The notes under the pieces: model-generated
The model's database searches: none
What the model saw: only the letters and a program-made list of their open reading frames with translations
What the model was told of the DNA's origin: nothing
Source of the DNA: Madurella fahalii
Taxonomy: Eukaryota > Ascomycota > Sordariomycetes > Sordariales
Length of the DNA: 64,000 nt
NCBI GenBank assembly: GCA_029876055.1
Contig: CM056874.1
Span: 5,146,001 to 5,210,000 of the forward strand
Reading direction: 5' to 3'
Shown here: positions 12,059-24,241 of the stretch, one piece after another
Layout of the letters: the number at the start of each line of letters is the position of its first letter
Numbering within the stretch: position 1 is the stretch's first letter
Position numbers and translations under genes: made by a program

Positions 12059-14636
12059 ATGCGCCCCGGGCCTCCTGGGCGCTCCTCTTCACAGGGCCGG
12101 CCCCGCAGACTCGGATCTCTTAGTGAAGTAGCCTTGGGCTTGGTTTCTGCCACACTCACGCCGTCGATCGCGTCAACACCCGTCCTTGCAACCACTAGCG
12201 GCAATGATGGCGCCCACCACCACGAGGAGTTGATGGTGTACGTCCACGACGAGGCCGACGACGAAGACCAGGGGTTGCAAGAGGAATCCGACGACGACCT
12301 GGTAGAAGAGTACGACGGTGAAGAGGACTACGACGACGACGACGACGAAGAAGCAGCAGCAGCAGCAGCAGCAGCGGGCGAGGAGGACGAGGAGGACGAG
12401 GAGGACGAGGAGGACGAGGAGGAGTACGAAGACGACGAAGAGACCGTCTACTACGGGGGTCACCACACCTGCCCTATTCACCATCACCATCTGCCACCTC
12501 ATCAGTCCGTGCACGACCAGGACCTGGACGGCTACCTGTCAGACGATCTAGACATGTCCGATGACGCAGGAGCACCGCTGGGCTACCTGGTCGCCGACAT
12601 ACTCGGCCCCAGCATGGACATGGACAGCAACTCCTCCGACGTGGGCAGCGAGCTCGGCTACTCGAGCGAGAGTGGCGACAGCAGCGGCCCGCAACCATCG
12701 CTTTCTATTGATGCCCCGGCAGCTCAGCCTCAATCCCCGGCGCCCATACCGGTGGCCTTCATAAACATGGTCCCGGCTGGCCCCATCCCTCCGCCAGTGC
12801 CCAATCCGCCCGCTCTACCTCTGCCGGTCGAGCAGCTTGCTGCAGAAGCCGGCGGTCAACCTCTTGCCGCCTGGTTCGAAGGCACTCATCCGGTTGCCTT
12901 GTCAAATCCTAACCCCGCCACCATCGGTCCTAGCAACTACGGCCTAACCGACTTCCTGCACCATTGGGCGCGCCAGAGCCGCATCCTGCATGGCTTAGCT
13001 CGGGGGAGATGTCCGTGGCCCGCCAGTGTCAACAACCTAGCTGCATCCGAGGTCACGAGGATTCGCTATAACGATCTTGAAGGTGACAGGTGCGATTTTC
13101 AAGGCGTTGACTGGGAGACAATCGGCGTCAGCCGAGCGGACGCCCGCGAGCGCCGGCATCTCACCTACAGCAACTACGTAAACATAGCAGACTCGGACAG
13201 GTGGACAGTGAGTGCGGCCTGGCCATAACCTCCCCCCCTTCTATCCTTGGTGTCTGAAATCTCACTCTGTGCCGCAGCCGAACCTCCCCGATGTAGCCCT
13301 CCCTCGCAGGGAAAACTTCTTCCGGTTCAGGTGTATGGACGTCCGGAGGAACGTCAACCTTTCACACTTCCAACTGCGGAACGTGCTGGCAAGTACCTCG
13401 CGCTCACGGGTCTTCTACCCGGGCATCGGCGCCATCCACCAATTCAACCCCAGCTCGGGCCACGGCCGCCCTGTCATGACGCTCAGCGGCGCGCCGGGCT
13501 CGCAAATCTCGGCGTTGGACGCCGGCCATGGCTTCCTTGTCGCGGGCAGCTTCCACGGCGAGTACATCATCCGTCACCTCGACTCCCCGACGCCCGACTC
13601 GGCCTGCCACGAAGGCGTCATCACGTCCAACCACAGCGGCATCACCAACCACGTGCGGGTACACCAAGCCCGCACCTCATCCACCCCGTTGGCGTCGTTC
13701 GCTTCCAACGACAAGGTCTTCCGCGTCCTCGACCTCGCCACCGAGACCTTCCTCTCCCAGGAGACGTTCGACTTCCCGCTTAACTGCACCGCCCTCTCAC
13801 CCGACGGCCGCCTGCGCGTCATGGTCGGCGACAGCCTCGACGTGCTCATCACCGCCGCCGAGCCCTCGTCGTCGTCGTCGTCGTCGTCGTCGGGGCCGGG
13901 TGGGGGATCGAGCGGCCGGCCCGAGATCCTCCACCGCCTCCCGGGCCACCGCGACTACGGCTTCGCGTGCGACTGGGCCGACGACGGGTGGACCATCGCC
14001 ACGGCGTTCCAGGACAAGGCGGTCAAGATCTGGGACGCGCGGTGGTTCGGCGGCGCGCCCGTGTGCACGATCCGCAGCGAGATGGCGGGCGTGCGGAGCG
14101 TCAAGTTCTCGCCCGTCGGCGGCGGCAAGCGGGTGCTGGTCGCGGCCGAGGAGGCCGACTTTGTCAATATCATCGACGCGTCCACGTGGCGCGCCAAGCA
14201 GACGGTCGACGTGTTTGGCGAGCTCGGCGGCGTGGCGTTTGCCGACGGCGGCCGGGAGCTCATGGTGCTGTGCTGCGATCGGACGAGAGGGGGGATCCTG
14301 CAGCTGGAGAGGTGCGGGGCGGGGGTGGGCGGCGACGAGGGGGAGTTTGGGCTGTGGGATTTGGAGTTGGATGAAGAAGAAGAGGAAGAGGAGGCGGAAG
14401 AGGCAGAGAGGGGGTATTATGATGGGGAAGGGGCGGGCGGGGAAGAGGAAGGGCGAGAAGGGGAAGAGCAGAGAGCGGTAGGGTATAGAGGGTATCATTA
14501 TCGACGGCAGAGAAGGGGCGCGCAGGCGCATGACTGGCCCAGGTCGGTGTTTACGGAGCGGAGCCGCGTCAGGGAGAGTGCGGCGCGCAGGAGAGGGAGG
14601 GATGCCGCGGCCGGTGTTGACTTGGAACCGTTTTGA
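12059..14636 (+). CDS. WD40-repeat-like protein with acidic N- and C-terminal regions
   Basis: Exons are 12059-13207 and 13278-14636 (70-bp intron, GTGAGT donor, GCCGCAG acceptor, phase 0), giving 835 residues. The start follows an in-frame TAA at 12041. Residues about 60-135 are extremely acidic, with an Ala run inside. The middle is Pro-rich. From about residue 384 the sequence is beta-propeller-like: RRNVNLSHFQLRNVL, then blades such as FASNDKVFRVLDL, FQDKAVKIWDARW (about 628-640) and ADFVNIIDAST. The C-terminus is again Glu-rich. It resembles fungal WD40 proteins that carry the DUF2415 motif, from memory. WD40 propellers usually serve as scaffolds, so the partner cannot be inferred. The nearest neighbours give no functional hint. 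No catalytic motif is present. Confidence 0.85.
12328..12423 (+). repeat. Coding trinucleotide repeats (GAC, GCA, GAGGAC)
   Basis: Runs of GAC, then GAA/GCA, then a GAGGAC hexamer repeat encode Asp-, Ala- and Glu/Asp-tracts in the WD40-like protein. Such arrays are length-variable between strains. All repeats keep the frame. Confidence 0.9.
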
Positions 14637-16713
14637 GTGTCTGGTTTGAAGAGCGAACAGGCTTAGGGGGAAATGGTTCGGGCCTTCCCGTGGATGATGG
14701 GCCAACCGGCGACAAGGCGGCGACGGGGTCCGGAGGCAGATATGCCGTGCCAATCGATGCATTGGCGGCGGGCCCCCGTCCCGGACAAAGCCACGGCGTC
14801 CCGGCCGCTTGCAGGTCGATGACCTACTCGGGCGCTGGGGATTACGCGTGGGCCTGTCCGAAAGGGCGAGTCCATCCGGCGATCAACGCTCACAACCACC
14901 ATCGGGAAGGATGAGCTGCGGTGGAGGGGAGGCGGGATAATGGAGGTGTATTAGTATGCGCCCCTTTGGGTACGAACGGGGCCTACGTTTGGTGAAGGTA
15001 TAAGGAGATTTCTCTCCTCGCAACGTTAACTGCTGGCTGAGACGCATTCGGAACCCACGTTGCGAAACGTGGCGAGCTTCTCGATCTCGAAGCTAAGCAA
15101 GGCACTGGGGCGTCGGTTCTTCAATTTTTTTTTATTTATTTATTTTCTACTTTTTTTATTTTTATTTATTTTGGATGATGCATTTCATGGTTGGTGTTCA
15201 AGCGCGGTTCAGGTGTTGGGGGTTAAGGGAGTATAATATATTATTATATCGGGCTATCGGCCTTCATCCTCTTTTCCGATGCGTTCATCTAACAGGGTTG
15301 TTTACGTGAAGGTGTGAGGTGCGTGAAGTCGGGCTGTTCGCGTTGTAGTTGCTGGTACTCCGCAACGGCTTCCGATGCTGGTGGGAAAATACAACGGCCC
15401 GGTCGCTGGAAATAATACCATCGACACGTCATGGACTGTTTGATGCGTGTACCTGCTCATACGGAGCCCACGGAGCGTATTGGGCCGGCAATACCAGTAG
15501 GGAAGTGCTGTGGTCTCCAGAGACTCGCCTACATCGTGCAGAGACATGGCTAAACGATCATCCAACGTCCTGTTAAGTCTTTCTGGAAATATGACGATAA
15601 TAGTACCTCGCAGTTAAGAAGCAAGTACCTTGCTAGTACAATGGACGTCTCATATTCACATACCCGCGGGCGCACACATTAAGGAGCCAGCCTCGGCAAA
15701 TACGTAGAGATACTCTTTCTCGACAATTGATATCTGTTTCTGCCCCCTCCAAATCCCAGCTCCACCGTGGAACACTTCGAATGCACGACCGTGATCTGTT
15801 ACATGCAAGCATGCGGAGAGGTAGCATTTGGAAATGGTGTGTGTTCCCTGGTTAGCGATGGGAGGGTAGGACTCGGGTTAAGCTTGTGTTTGTGCTTGTG
15901 TTTCTGTCTCTGTTTGCGCCGGGCCGTCCAGTACCATGTTCGGGCAACAGCGAGAGACACAGCCGGGCAGGGAAATCATGGCAACTACCGGCTTTCGGCA
16001 GAGCTGCCGGGACTAGCTTGGCTTGGGCGAGACCCGATCGCCGTCGATCTGGGGGGGGGATCTTCCTCCCCGAAAGATCCGATCGATGGTCGAGAGCCCA
16101 GATGATTTGCATTGCCTCGGGACAACCGGAACGCCCGGCCGGACGTTCCCTGTTTGACGACAGTAAGGCGAGGCGCCGGGCTTGCTGATCTACGCCACTG
16201 GGAGCAGCCGGCGAAGTACAAGGTAGGCACGAGAGAACGCAGTCGTAGATCATATATACCTAGGGATGTTGCTGTACAGTACAGTACATACATACAAGAC
16301 AGAAACAAAACGAAACATTGCCAAAACCAATTTCTAAACACTAGGTTTTAATAAATTACAACATTATGAATCAGATTCCCAGTAAAAGTCGCAAGAACCA
16401 AGTTCAATCGTACCCGACGTCATAAATCCGTTGCCAGACACCTCGATTCTCACACTACCGCCGCCTTCGAAGCATCAGGTCTGCAAAAAGCGGAAGGGGG
16501 GACATGATCCTTGGCGTCATTTTGTCCAAATGCAGCGTGCTTTGTTCTTATTCATGTTGTTACCCGCTGGCGAGGGTGATTGACGGTCCAGAAAGGGGGT
16601 TATATACACGACTGGAACAAAGGGGAACAACTGACAAGTGGAACGGTTTTATTCAAAAATTTTCTGTGGACGAGCTGGCCGCGTATGAGGCACGACCACG
16701 GTCCGCTTGAGGC
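14637..16713. other. Intergenic between convergent genes, about 2.1 kb
   Basis: It contains the 3' regions of the WD40-like and GH17 genes, a T/A-rich tract at 15124-15172, a short TTGTG/TTTCTG-type repeat near 15884-15912 and ACAGTACAGTACATACATAC at about 16275-16294. No gene was found. Confidence 0.6.
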
Positions 16714-18432
16714 TTAGACACCAAAGATGCTGCCGCAGCCCCAGGACTGCTCGCACTGGCAGGCGCCAGGCTGCTTCCAGGGGTCATCACGGAACGAGAA
16801 GAAGACGACCTTGTTGCCGAGCTCGTTCATGATAGACTCGATGGCCTCCCGCTGCTCCTGTTGACCGGCGCAGGCGACGCCGTTACAGATGCCGGCCGAG
16901 GGCCAGCCAGTCTCCATGACGTAGCCGGGCTTGCCGCAGACGTTCTCGACAAGGGACAGCTGGCCAGCGACGAACTTGCCGGCATCGCCGGGGAGAGTCT
17001 GGCCGTTGAAGTAGGCGTGCGCGTTGGTGGCAACAACGTCGATGACGTTGCAGATGGAGCCGACATCATTCTCGAGCCAGGCGCCGACGACGTCGGTGGT
17101 GGTGAAGGGGCCGTTGTAGCCAACCGAGGCGAGCTCCGTCTTGGTGCGAATAATCAGCTCGGTGAGCTGCGAGACGCTGCAGAAGCCGTTGAAGAGTGCC
17201 TCATTGGCAACGACGCAGAGGTCGACCAGATCCCACTGCTTCCACTCCTTGAGGGCGTTGATCTGCTCAGCAACGTCGGGGTTGTTGTTATCGCAGCCAA
17301 CCTTGCCGATGAAGATGCCAACAATCATGCGGAGGCCGTGAGCGCGGGCGGCGGCGCCGACGTTGGGGAGAGTGTCACAGTCAGTGGAATAGACACGCAG
17401 CGTGGTGAAGCCGGCCTTGGCGATTGCAGCGATATCCTCGTTGACCTCGTCGGCCGTCTTGCACTGGCCATCAGGCCGGAAGGGAGTGTAGGTCATGGCC
17501 CACAGCTTGCCACTTCCGCCGAGGCTGGGGGGCGGAGGAGGGGGTGGGGGGACAGCCGAGCTGGACGGAGGGGGGGCAGGAGGATCCTGAGGGGCCGAAG
17601 TGGGAGCAGGGGCCGGAGTAGACGTCGAGAAGGGCGTCTCCGAGGTGAAGGGGCAGTAGACGACCACGCTGGTCTCGGTAATGGTCGTCACCACGGCAGG
17701 AGCGGTGTAGGTGCCAGGGCAGATGGTGGTGACGACGGGCACGACGACGGTGGTCTCGCTGGCAGTCACGGTGGTGGTGATCGGGGCAATGGTGTAGGTG
17801 CCGGGGGTCGGGCACACATAGGTGGTCGTCTCGATCACGCTGGTGACGACACCGTTCTCGGTCTTGGTGGTGGCATAGGGGCAGACGACCGTGGTGGCCG
17901 TCTCGACGACAGTCGTGACGCCGCCGAGGGTGTGAGTGCCCTCGGGAACCTTGGTGGTCGACGCGCCGCAGACGGTCGTCGTCTCAGTCACCACGACGGT
18001 GGTGGCCGGGAACGTGTAGGTGCCGGGGGTCGGGCACGTCCGGGGGATCGGCGTGGGCACCGTGATGGGCCCCGATGATGTGGGCACGACATCGGTCGTG
18101 GGGGGTGTCTCAGCGGATGTGGGCTTCGGCGCAGGTGGGACGACTGGCGGTCGTGTTAGTTTCTTTCTTTCTTTTTTTTTTTTTTCCCTTTCTTGAATCC
18201 CCTTCCTCTTTCTTCTTCCAGGGGGACTTGCGGCGGGCTTAGGATAGTACATACTCGTCGCTTCACCAGTGATGGTGCTGTAGATGGTGGTGCAGCTGGG
18301 AACGCAGACGTCACCACCGTGGCCCCTCTTCTCGAAGAGGGCCTGGTGAGCATGACGATGGCCGTGGGCCCGACTGGCGCTCACGCCGCCGGCAAAGACC
18401 GCCGCAGCGGCTGCCACAACTCCTGCCTTCAT
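16714..18432 (-). CDS. Secreted GH17 cell-wall beta-glucanase/transglycosylase (btgE/Scw-like)
   Basis: Exons (minus strand) are 18432-18255 and 18143-16714, giving 535 residues. The intron 18144-18254 has a GTATGT donor, an ACTAAC branch and a CCAG acceptor. A signal peptide (MKAGVVAAAAAVFAGGVSAS) precedes a short Cys-containing region. A Thr-rich stalk follows with repeated CPTPGTYT-type motifs and alternating cysteines, then a Pro/Ser linker. The C-terminal GH17 barrel starts at about SGKLWAMTYTPFRPDGQCK. Expected catalytic residues are visible: acid/base E374 in VVANEALF and nucleophile E470 in METGWPSAG. The layout matches Aspergillus btgE, a wall beta-1,3-glucan-modifying protein. The intron is 111 nt, a multiple of three, and has no in-frame stop. 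Unspliced RNA would therefore add a 37-residue Lys/Arg-rich insert. Function is assigned by family; the exact reaction (hydrolysis or transfer) is not determinable here. Confidence 0.92.
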   Translation of the reverse strand: MKAGVVAAAAAVFAGGVSASRAHGHRHAHQALFEKRGHGGDVCVPSCTTIYSTITGEATSMYYPKPAASPPGRRKRKGIQEREKKKKERKKLTRPPVVPPAPKPTSAETPPTTDVVPTSSGPITVPTPIPRTCPTPGTYTFPATTVVVTETTTVCGASTTKVPEGTHTLGGVTTVVETATTVVCPYATTKTENGVVTSVIETTTYVCPTPGTYTIAPITTTVTASETTVVVPVVTTICPGTYTAPAVVTTITETSVVVYCPFTSETPFSTSTPAPAPTSAPQDPPAPPPSSSAVPPPPPPPPSLGGSGKLWAMTYTPFRPDGQCKTADEVNEDIAAIAKAGFTTLRVYSTDCDTLPNVGAAARAHGLRMIVGIFIGKVGCDNNNPDVAEQINALKEWKQWDLVDLCVVANEALFNGFCSVSQLTELIIRTKTELASVGYNGPFTTTDVVGAWLENDVGSICNVIDVVATNAHAYFNGQTLPGDAGKFVAGQLSLVENVCGKPGYVMETGWPSAGICNGVACAGQQEQREAIESIMNELGNKVVFFSFRDDPWKQPGACQCEQSWGCGSIFGV

Positions 18433-20456
18433 TTTTTCTCGATGACCCAACAAGACCCAAGCGGCAGGAACGGAATTAGTTGTTTTGGCTTTTTTTTGGT
18501 TTGTTTCTTCGACTGTCCGCGTCCTAGGAAACGAGTGCCCGCTAAAGGAGTGAAGCGGTGGTGTGGGAAGAAAGGGAAACGAACGGCGAAAGCAGAAAAC
18601 AAGCTCTCGATGCTGACTATATCAACATGCACGGTCCGGTGGAGAGGGAATGGGGAAATCAAGAAGAGTGGTCGAAACGGGGAAGAGACGGCGGTAATTA
18701 GTACGATTGCACGCGCCGGGGGGGATGGACGCTTGGCACCATGGAGATTGTTCCTCTCTGGGCCAGGGCCTGCCTAATCCGAAGGCGTCCACCATGGGAT
18801 CATGAACCCCCCTGTCGATGTGCCGGGCGTGCTGAGTGGTGGATGGCCTGGCCAGGAGGGTGGAGCTGCTCATTAGAAGAGTTGCTTCGCCGAGCAACGC
18901 CGGGCCTTTGGGGCCAGCGGAGAGTGAGCCCCTAGCAGGGTCCTCCCCGGACATGTTTAACGGCGGTGATGGCCTCCCATTTCCACATACCTTTACTCTG
19001 TTATGTCGGTGTCGGGATTAATGCGAGCGGTCAGTGCCATGCCGGTGTCGAGCGTCAAAGTGCTGCATGTACTACGGGTCCTGTGCACGCAGGAGAAGCA
19101 AAGCACAGCTCTTTTTTTTTTTTTCTCTCCTGTTTTCTGTATGACGACCGCTGACAGGACACAACTCACAGCAGTGGCGTGAGTAGTGTAATAACGGACG
19201 TCGGATTGTGCATCTCCAAGTTTCTGGGGGATCCGATGTTGGCAAATTAGCAGTGAGATGACGGCGGCGTCCAAGAGAAAAAGGAGGTTGCAGTCCGTGT
19301 GTTGTTGACGGCGCAGCACGCATCCGCCCCAAGCCCGATTTGGCGGTGGGTGCGGGTGGTCAGAGGCGGCAAAAAAGGCAGTTGGCTGCTGCATCGGTGT
19401 GGGAAATGAATTAAGCGACATTAACAAAATTACCATCTTGGGTCAACACCCCTCCATCACGGCGTCCATCCCAGCTTTGTTTCAGGAGGGCCTTTTTATT
19501 TTTGTTCATCAGCATCCCGCCCGCCAGTTGCCTGTGCATTGGCTGCTTTGCGGCCGTCCAGCTGTTGGTTGGCATGCTGATTTGTTTATGCATGGCCGAT
19601 TTGTCCGTCACGAACTAGCCCCTCCCCTCCAACCGCTGCGTTCCCCGTGCCATTCACAGATGACGTTAGAAGAGAGAGAGGAGGAGAAGGCACTATGTGT
19701 ATAATTGGCCCAACTGCAGAATCCATTTGTCTTGGGCCCCAGTGAACACCATCTGCGATGCGGTAAAGACCGCGAAATGGCGGACGGGCCTGTGGGGACT
19801 TCTCGACGCAGCCAACAAAAAAAATGCTGAACACGAGCAGATGGCCAGTGGGGCCGTCCTCGTACAGTACCTGCATCCGCTTGGCAGGCCCAAAATTCAG
19901 GGACCGTGTAACCTTGCGGAGGCCAGACCAGTCCAAGCCCGGTTCTGCAACGACTCGAGGAAACGGATCTCTTCTGCTGCAATCAATTCGCGCCGGGAAA
20001 TTTCGCGCTAAAATGTCGATCACCAGCCAAAAGGCAGCTGCATCTGCTGGGCTCAATGTTTGATCGGATCACACTCAGTAGGTACGGGGCGGTAAATCGA
20101 TCGCGGTGCGGATCGCTGATTACAACCCCCTTTCTTGGATATGGCAGTGGGCTCCCAGTGGAGCGCTAGGTCGAGGGCAGGGTGATTTTTCAAGTCCAAG
20201 CAAAACTGCGGACGGGAACATGGAGGGTGGCAAACAGGCGGCCGCGGAGAAACCTGAGAGCGCTTGTCAGAGCAGACGGGACCCGGGGACATCTGCGGAA
20301 CACTACAGGGTTAGGGTTATATGGAAGGGAGAGGAGCAATCCGGGTCACCTGACAGCGCGTTTTAGCAGCTGCAGCTTTTTTTCAAAGGTGGCGCGCATC
20401 TGAAATTTTAAGGCGTCGTCGGTTGCACATCTGCCTGCCCTAGGCCCGGATCACCC
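18433..20456. other. Divergent promoter region, GH17 gene and cyt-4, about 2 kb
   Basis: This is shared upstream DNA of the minus-strand GH17 gene and the plus-strand RNase gene. It has T-runs (19110-19123) and scattered short open frames with no recognisable content. A telomere-like motif close to the RNase start is listed separately. Confidence 0.55.
20307..20319 (+). promoter_or_regulatory. Telomere-like AGGGTTAGGGTTA element upstream of cyt-4
   Basis: Two tandem TTAGGG-type units lie about 138 bp before the cyt-4 ATG. Proteins with telobox Myb domains (Tbf1/TRF type) bind such sites in fungal promoters. Whether this copy is bound is unknown, and a chance occurrence is possible. Confidence 0.3.
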
Positions 20457-23400
20457 ATGATGCGACGCACCGGCAGACAGAATTATGTCTGCTGGAGATG
20501 TCTCAACCTCAGACCCGCCGGCACTGCGCTCCGCCGGGCTTCAGCACCGGCGACAGCATCATGGTCGGCAGTAACAGCGCCCTCGGTACCCTCGTCGGCG
20601 TTTCGTCTGCCGATCCGTTCCCTGACCACTGCTATCCGCTCCTCCGCCCGAGAGAACCGCATCCGTGAACAGCTCAGACAATGGGAGGCCGAGAATCCCT
20701 CGCCCACCCGGATCGGGCTCGCTGACGACACCCCCGGCAGCGGCATCTTCAACTCCATGTCAAGGGTCCGCAGCGAGCGCAGTTTCAAGTTGGATCTTTT
20801 TTCCGAGGACGACGATGCTACTGTGCACACCCACTTCGATGGCGTTGACGTGGTCGATCTGGGCCTCAACAGTCAGGTGCTCGACGCCGGCGACCTAGTT
20901 GAAGTCAGGTACGGCATTCGTCAACCCCCTGCTCTACGCAAAGACGAGCGCTGACCCGTCGTTTGTAGCTCGGGCCAGCTCAGGATCCGTCTCCTCGCCA
21001 TCTGCCTGGGCAAGTACAATGGTCACGACCACTTCTACACAAACACGGGCAAGTGGTTCACGAGCCGCAATTTCCGCTCTGGCTTCGTCATCAAGAGATT
21101 TATCGACGACCCCGCCGAGCTTCAGGCAGTCATTGACGCTATCCCCTCGGTCTCGCCCTCGAGCACCGTTCTCAACGAGCTCCAGGACCTCAATATCGGC
21201 CCGTCGAGAGACCTCGCCGCCTCGTTGATCCGTAAAATGTACGCCTTTCAGTCCGCGGCTCGCCTCATCCACCAGACCTATGTCGAGAGGCTCAGCCGTG
21301 CCCACACGAGGCTGGGCGATGACGAGAAACTCATGAGTCTGCGCGAAATCGCCGACCTTCTGCTCCCGGCCAGCCTCAAGCGGAACGGGACATCGTTCCC
21401 TCCAGAGGCCCTATACGCCGTCTATTCTGTCATCTACCAGGATGATATCGCCTTCGAGATTCTCCAGCGGGGCGCCCGCCACCACGAATCTTATCTCGTT
21501 TTCGTCCAGTCGGCCTTCGAGCGCACAAACGTGTACCAAGTTGAGCACCTTGTGCGTAACTTTTGGGAGCATCGCTGTGGCCGAGGAGATACCTCTGCTC
21601 CACAGGCTAGGGCCTTCGGCATGTTCCTAGACCATGCGAGAAACGTCATTGACCAGGCACGGGAAGATCGTTCATGGTCGCCGCATGGCATGACAGGGCC
21701 TAGCAGAAGAGCTCGTCGCGTTGATTCCGAACCTTTTGCCATCCAGACTCACCCATGGTCCGAAACGAGTCTCATGATCATCAGGTTTATGCAGCATTGG
21801 GCCGCCTCAGGCGGATTTCCTGCTTCGTCGCGTTGCCACTGGATCGGTGCTTCGATCCTGCGGGCTCTTGGTCGGTACGAGAATGCCATGCTCGATAATA
21901 CCACCGGCTGGACTTTCTTGCAAGAGATCGGCTGGATTCCGCCGTGGGACGTGAGCGCCCGTCATTACTTGCGCCTCCCAGAGGCCAAGCTCGACCGCCA
22001 CCCTGGCGTCTCGCCGGACCAAGCCGACGCCCCTGCAATTACTCTTGAACCTGACCAACTGGCTCACCTCAGACAGGATTTTGCCCGTTCGACCGTTTAT
22101 TGCATAGACTCGGCTGACACTCTTGACGTTGACGATGGAATCTCGCTCGAAGAAGCAGGTGACGGAGAATACTGGGTTCACATCCACGTGGCTGACCCAG
22201 CCTCTCGCATCAGACCCGGTAGTGCGTGGGCGGAACAGGCGGGCGTGAGATGCCAAACCAGCTATCTCACTGGCTTCTACCAACGCATGTTTGACCACGA
22301 CGATATTCGCGAAGCATTTTCCTTGGGCCCGAACCAACCTACTCTGACGTTCAGCGCCCGAGTCACCGACGAGGGTCGTCTAGTGGACTACAAGGTCACG
22401 CCTGGATCCCTTCGGGATGTTGTCTACATTACGCCCGGGGACGTGTCCTCGGTGTGCGGCGACGGGGACTCGTCGTCAGACTTGCCGTACCAGGTGCTCG
22501 AGGTTGGGACACGCCCTGCAGCAGCCACGGCCACAACAGAAACAAGAAAAATGGCTAAACCTTACGAACTGTCGAGACGCCAACGAGACGAACTCAAAAC
22601 GCTATCGAGGCTTGCAAAAGCCCTCCAACGGGCTCGTATCGACAACGGAGCAGTGCCCGCCTTTCCGCCCCGCGCCGCGGCAAGAGTCTCGCTAGATGGC
22701 GTGGTGCCCATGACGACGACGGAGGGCTCGGTACACTACCGCGGCGATCCGTACATTCGTGTCTCATATCAAGGCCAAGGCAGCGCCCTCGTCAGCAGTC
22801 TGATGCAGCTTGCCGGCGAGGTTGCCGCCCGGTGGTGTTACGAACGGTCCATCCCAATCCCATACCGCGTCTCGCTCCTTTCCGCTCAAAATGCAGATGC
22901 TTTCCGCGCATTCACGCGGGATGTTTTCTACCCCAAGCTTCTCGCTGGCCAAACCCCCCCGGCGGAGGATTTCCACACACTGATGGCGCTCGTTGGGGGT
23001 TTCGACATTTCATCCGTGCCGGCCCCACAGGTCTTGATGGGACTGGACCTGTACACCAAAGTGACATCCCCGCTCCGTCGGTATCCGGATCTACTCGTGC
23101 ACTGGCAGATTGAGGCCGCCCTGTTGGAGGAGCATCGCCGCGGCGAGTCTCTTGCTACCAAGACATCGCCCGGACAATCCGCAAGCGAGAAGAAGCCCGC
23201 CCGGGCGGCAGAGAAGAAGAGGGATGCGCCATCATTTTTGCCCTTTGACAAACGATACCTCGAAGAGTCTGTTTTCCCCCGCATGCGTGTCCGCGAGCGG
23301 CATGGCAAGCTGCTCGACAATAATATCGGAAACAACCAGTGGATCCTTCAAGCCCTGGTGCGTGCCTGGCGTTTCGGAGAGGGCTCGTCGCAGATCCCTC

Positions 23401-23618
23401 GGACGTTCCGCTTCACCGCTTCGGAGGTCATGCTTAGACATTCCATCAGGGGACGTCTCGACTGGTTCGACCTCCGCGCCGTGGTTGAACTGGAGCATAT
23501 GAACGATGTCGTCCTCATGGCCGATGTGAAGCCCGGCGATGTCTTTCGCGTGGAGCTCGCTAATGTCAATGTGCACGCAAACAAGGTTTACGTGAGATTA
23601 CTGGAGAAGGTTGAGTGA
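20457..23618 (+). CDS. cyt-4: Mitochondrial RNase II/R-family 3'-5' exoribonuclease (CYT-4/Dss1)
   Basis: Exons are 20457-20908 and 20969-23618 (60-bp intron, GTACGG donor, TTTGTAG acceptor), giving 1033 residues. The N-terminus is Arg-rich and non-acidic (MMRRTGRQNYVCWRCLNLRP), as expected of a mitochondrial presequence. The central RNB domain carries DSADTLDVDDGIS. Its four aspartates D531, D537, D539 and D540 have the spacing of the RNase II metal-binding site. Downstream, YTKVTSPLRRYPDLLVHWQ is the conserved RNB C-terminal block. In Neurospora and yeast this protein (CYT-4; Dss1 of the mitochondrial degradosome with Suv3) degrades and processes mitochondrial RNA. Length is close to the Neurospora protein. 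ATG codons at 20457 and 20460 are adjacent, and either serves. The gene is convergent with sec10. Confidence 0.94.
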
Positions 23619-24241
23619 GATAAGGTATAAGACGGCGCGTACTTCCCGGGATTGGGAGGACGTTGAACTGGTCACTATGGCTGGTAAAAACCCAACTTTT
23701 GAGCGCTGCTAGAGAAAGATGGTGTGAGGATGCCACGTGAAGCCTTATATAGCCCAGCCTCTATATTATTGTAACACTACGCCAAATGTATAAAACACAC
23801 GACATGTACGCTAGATAGACTTACGATACGCAATGGGATACCCGGTTCCTCAAACAATGGGGGATGAGCCCTCCACCTAGAGCCGGGGATGAGACTCGCA
23901 AACCAGAGGACAAGACGAGGTCAGGCGTATAGGGGAAAGGGACGGGCTAACTCCATCCAACAAACATTCTCTGGTATCATTGAGCTCAAAAACAACGCAA
24001 ACAGGGCGGTATATACACGCATAGCCAGCTACCTCCCACACAGCCAGCGGTCCTACATGAGCGCAGTGAGATGTAAACAAAACAAAGAGAAATATTCTTT
24101 CCGAATCACGCCCCTTTCCACCCAAGGCTCTCTCTCTCTCTCTCTCTATATATATATCCTCCGCCCCCACATTCAACGACCGTGATTTTTTGATTTTTTT
24201 TTTTTTTTTCCATAGTCGTTCGACGAACGAGACAGGATATA
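23619..24241. other. Intergenic between convergent cyt-4 and sec10
   Basis: The 0.6-kb 3'-3' space holds both terminator regions, a CT/TA dinucleotide tract at about 24127-24157 and a T-run at 24197-24209. No gene was seen. Confidence 0.65.

Noticed and set aside
16861..18078. 405-codon plus-strand frame
   Set aside because: It lies exactly antisense to the GH17 coding sequence and is Gly/Asp/Arg-rich, a shadow of codon bias.
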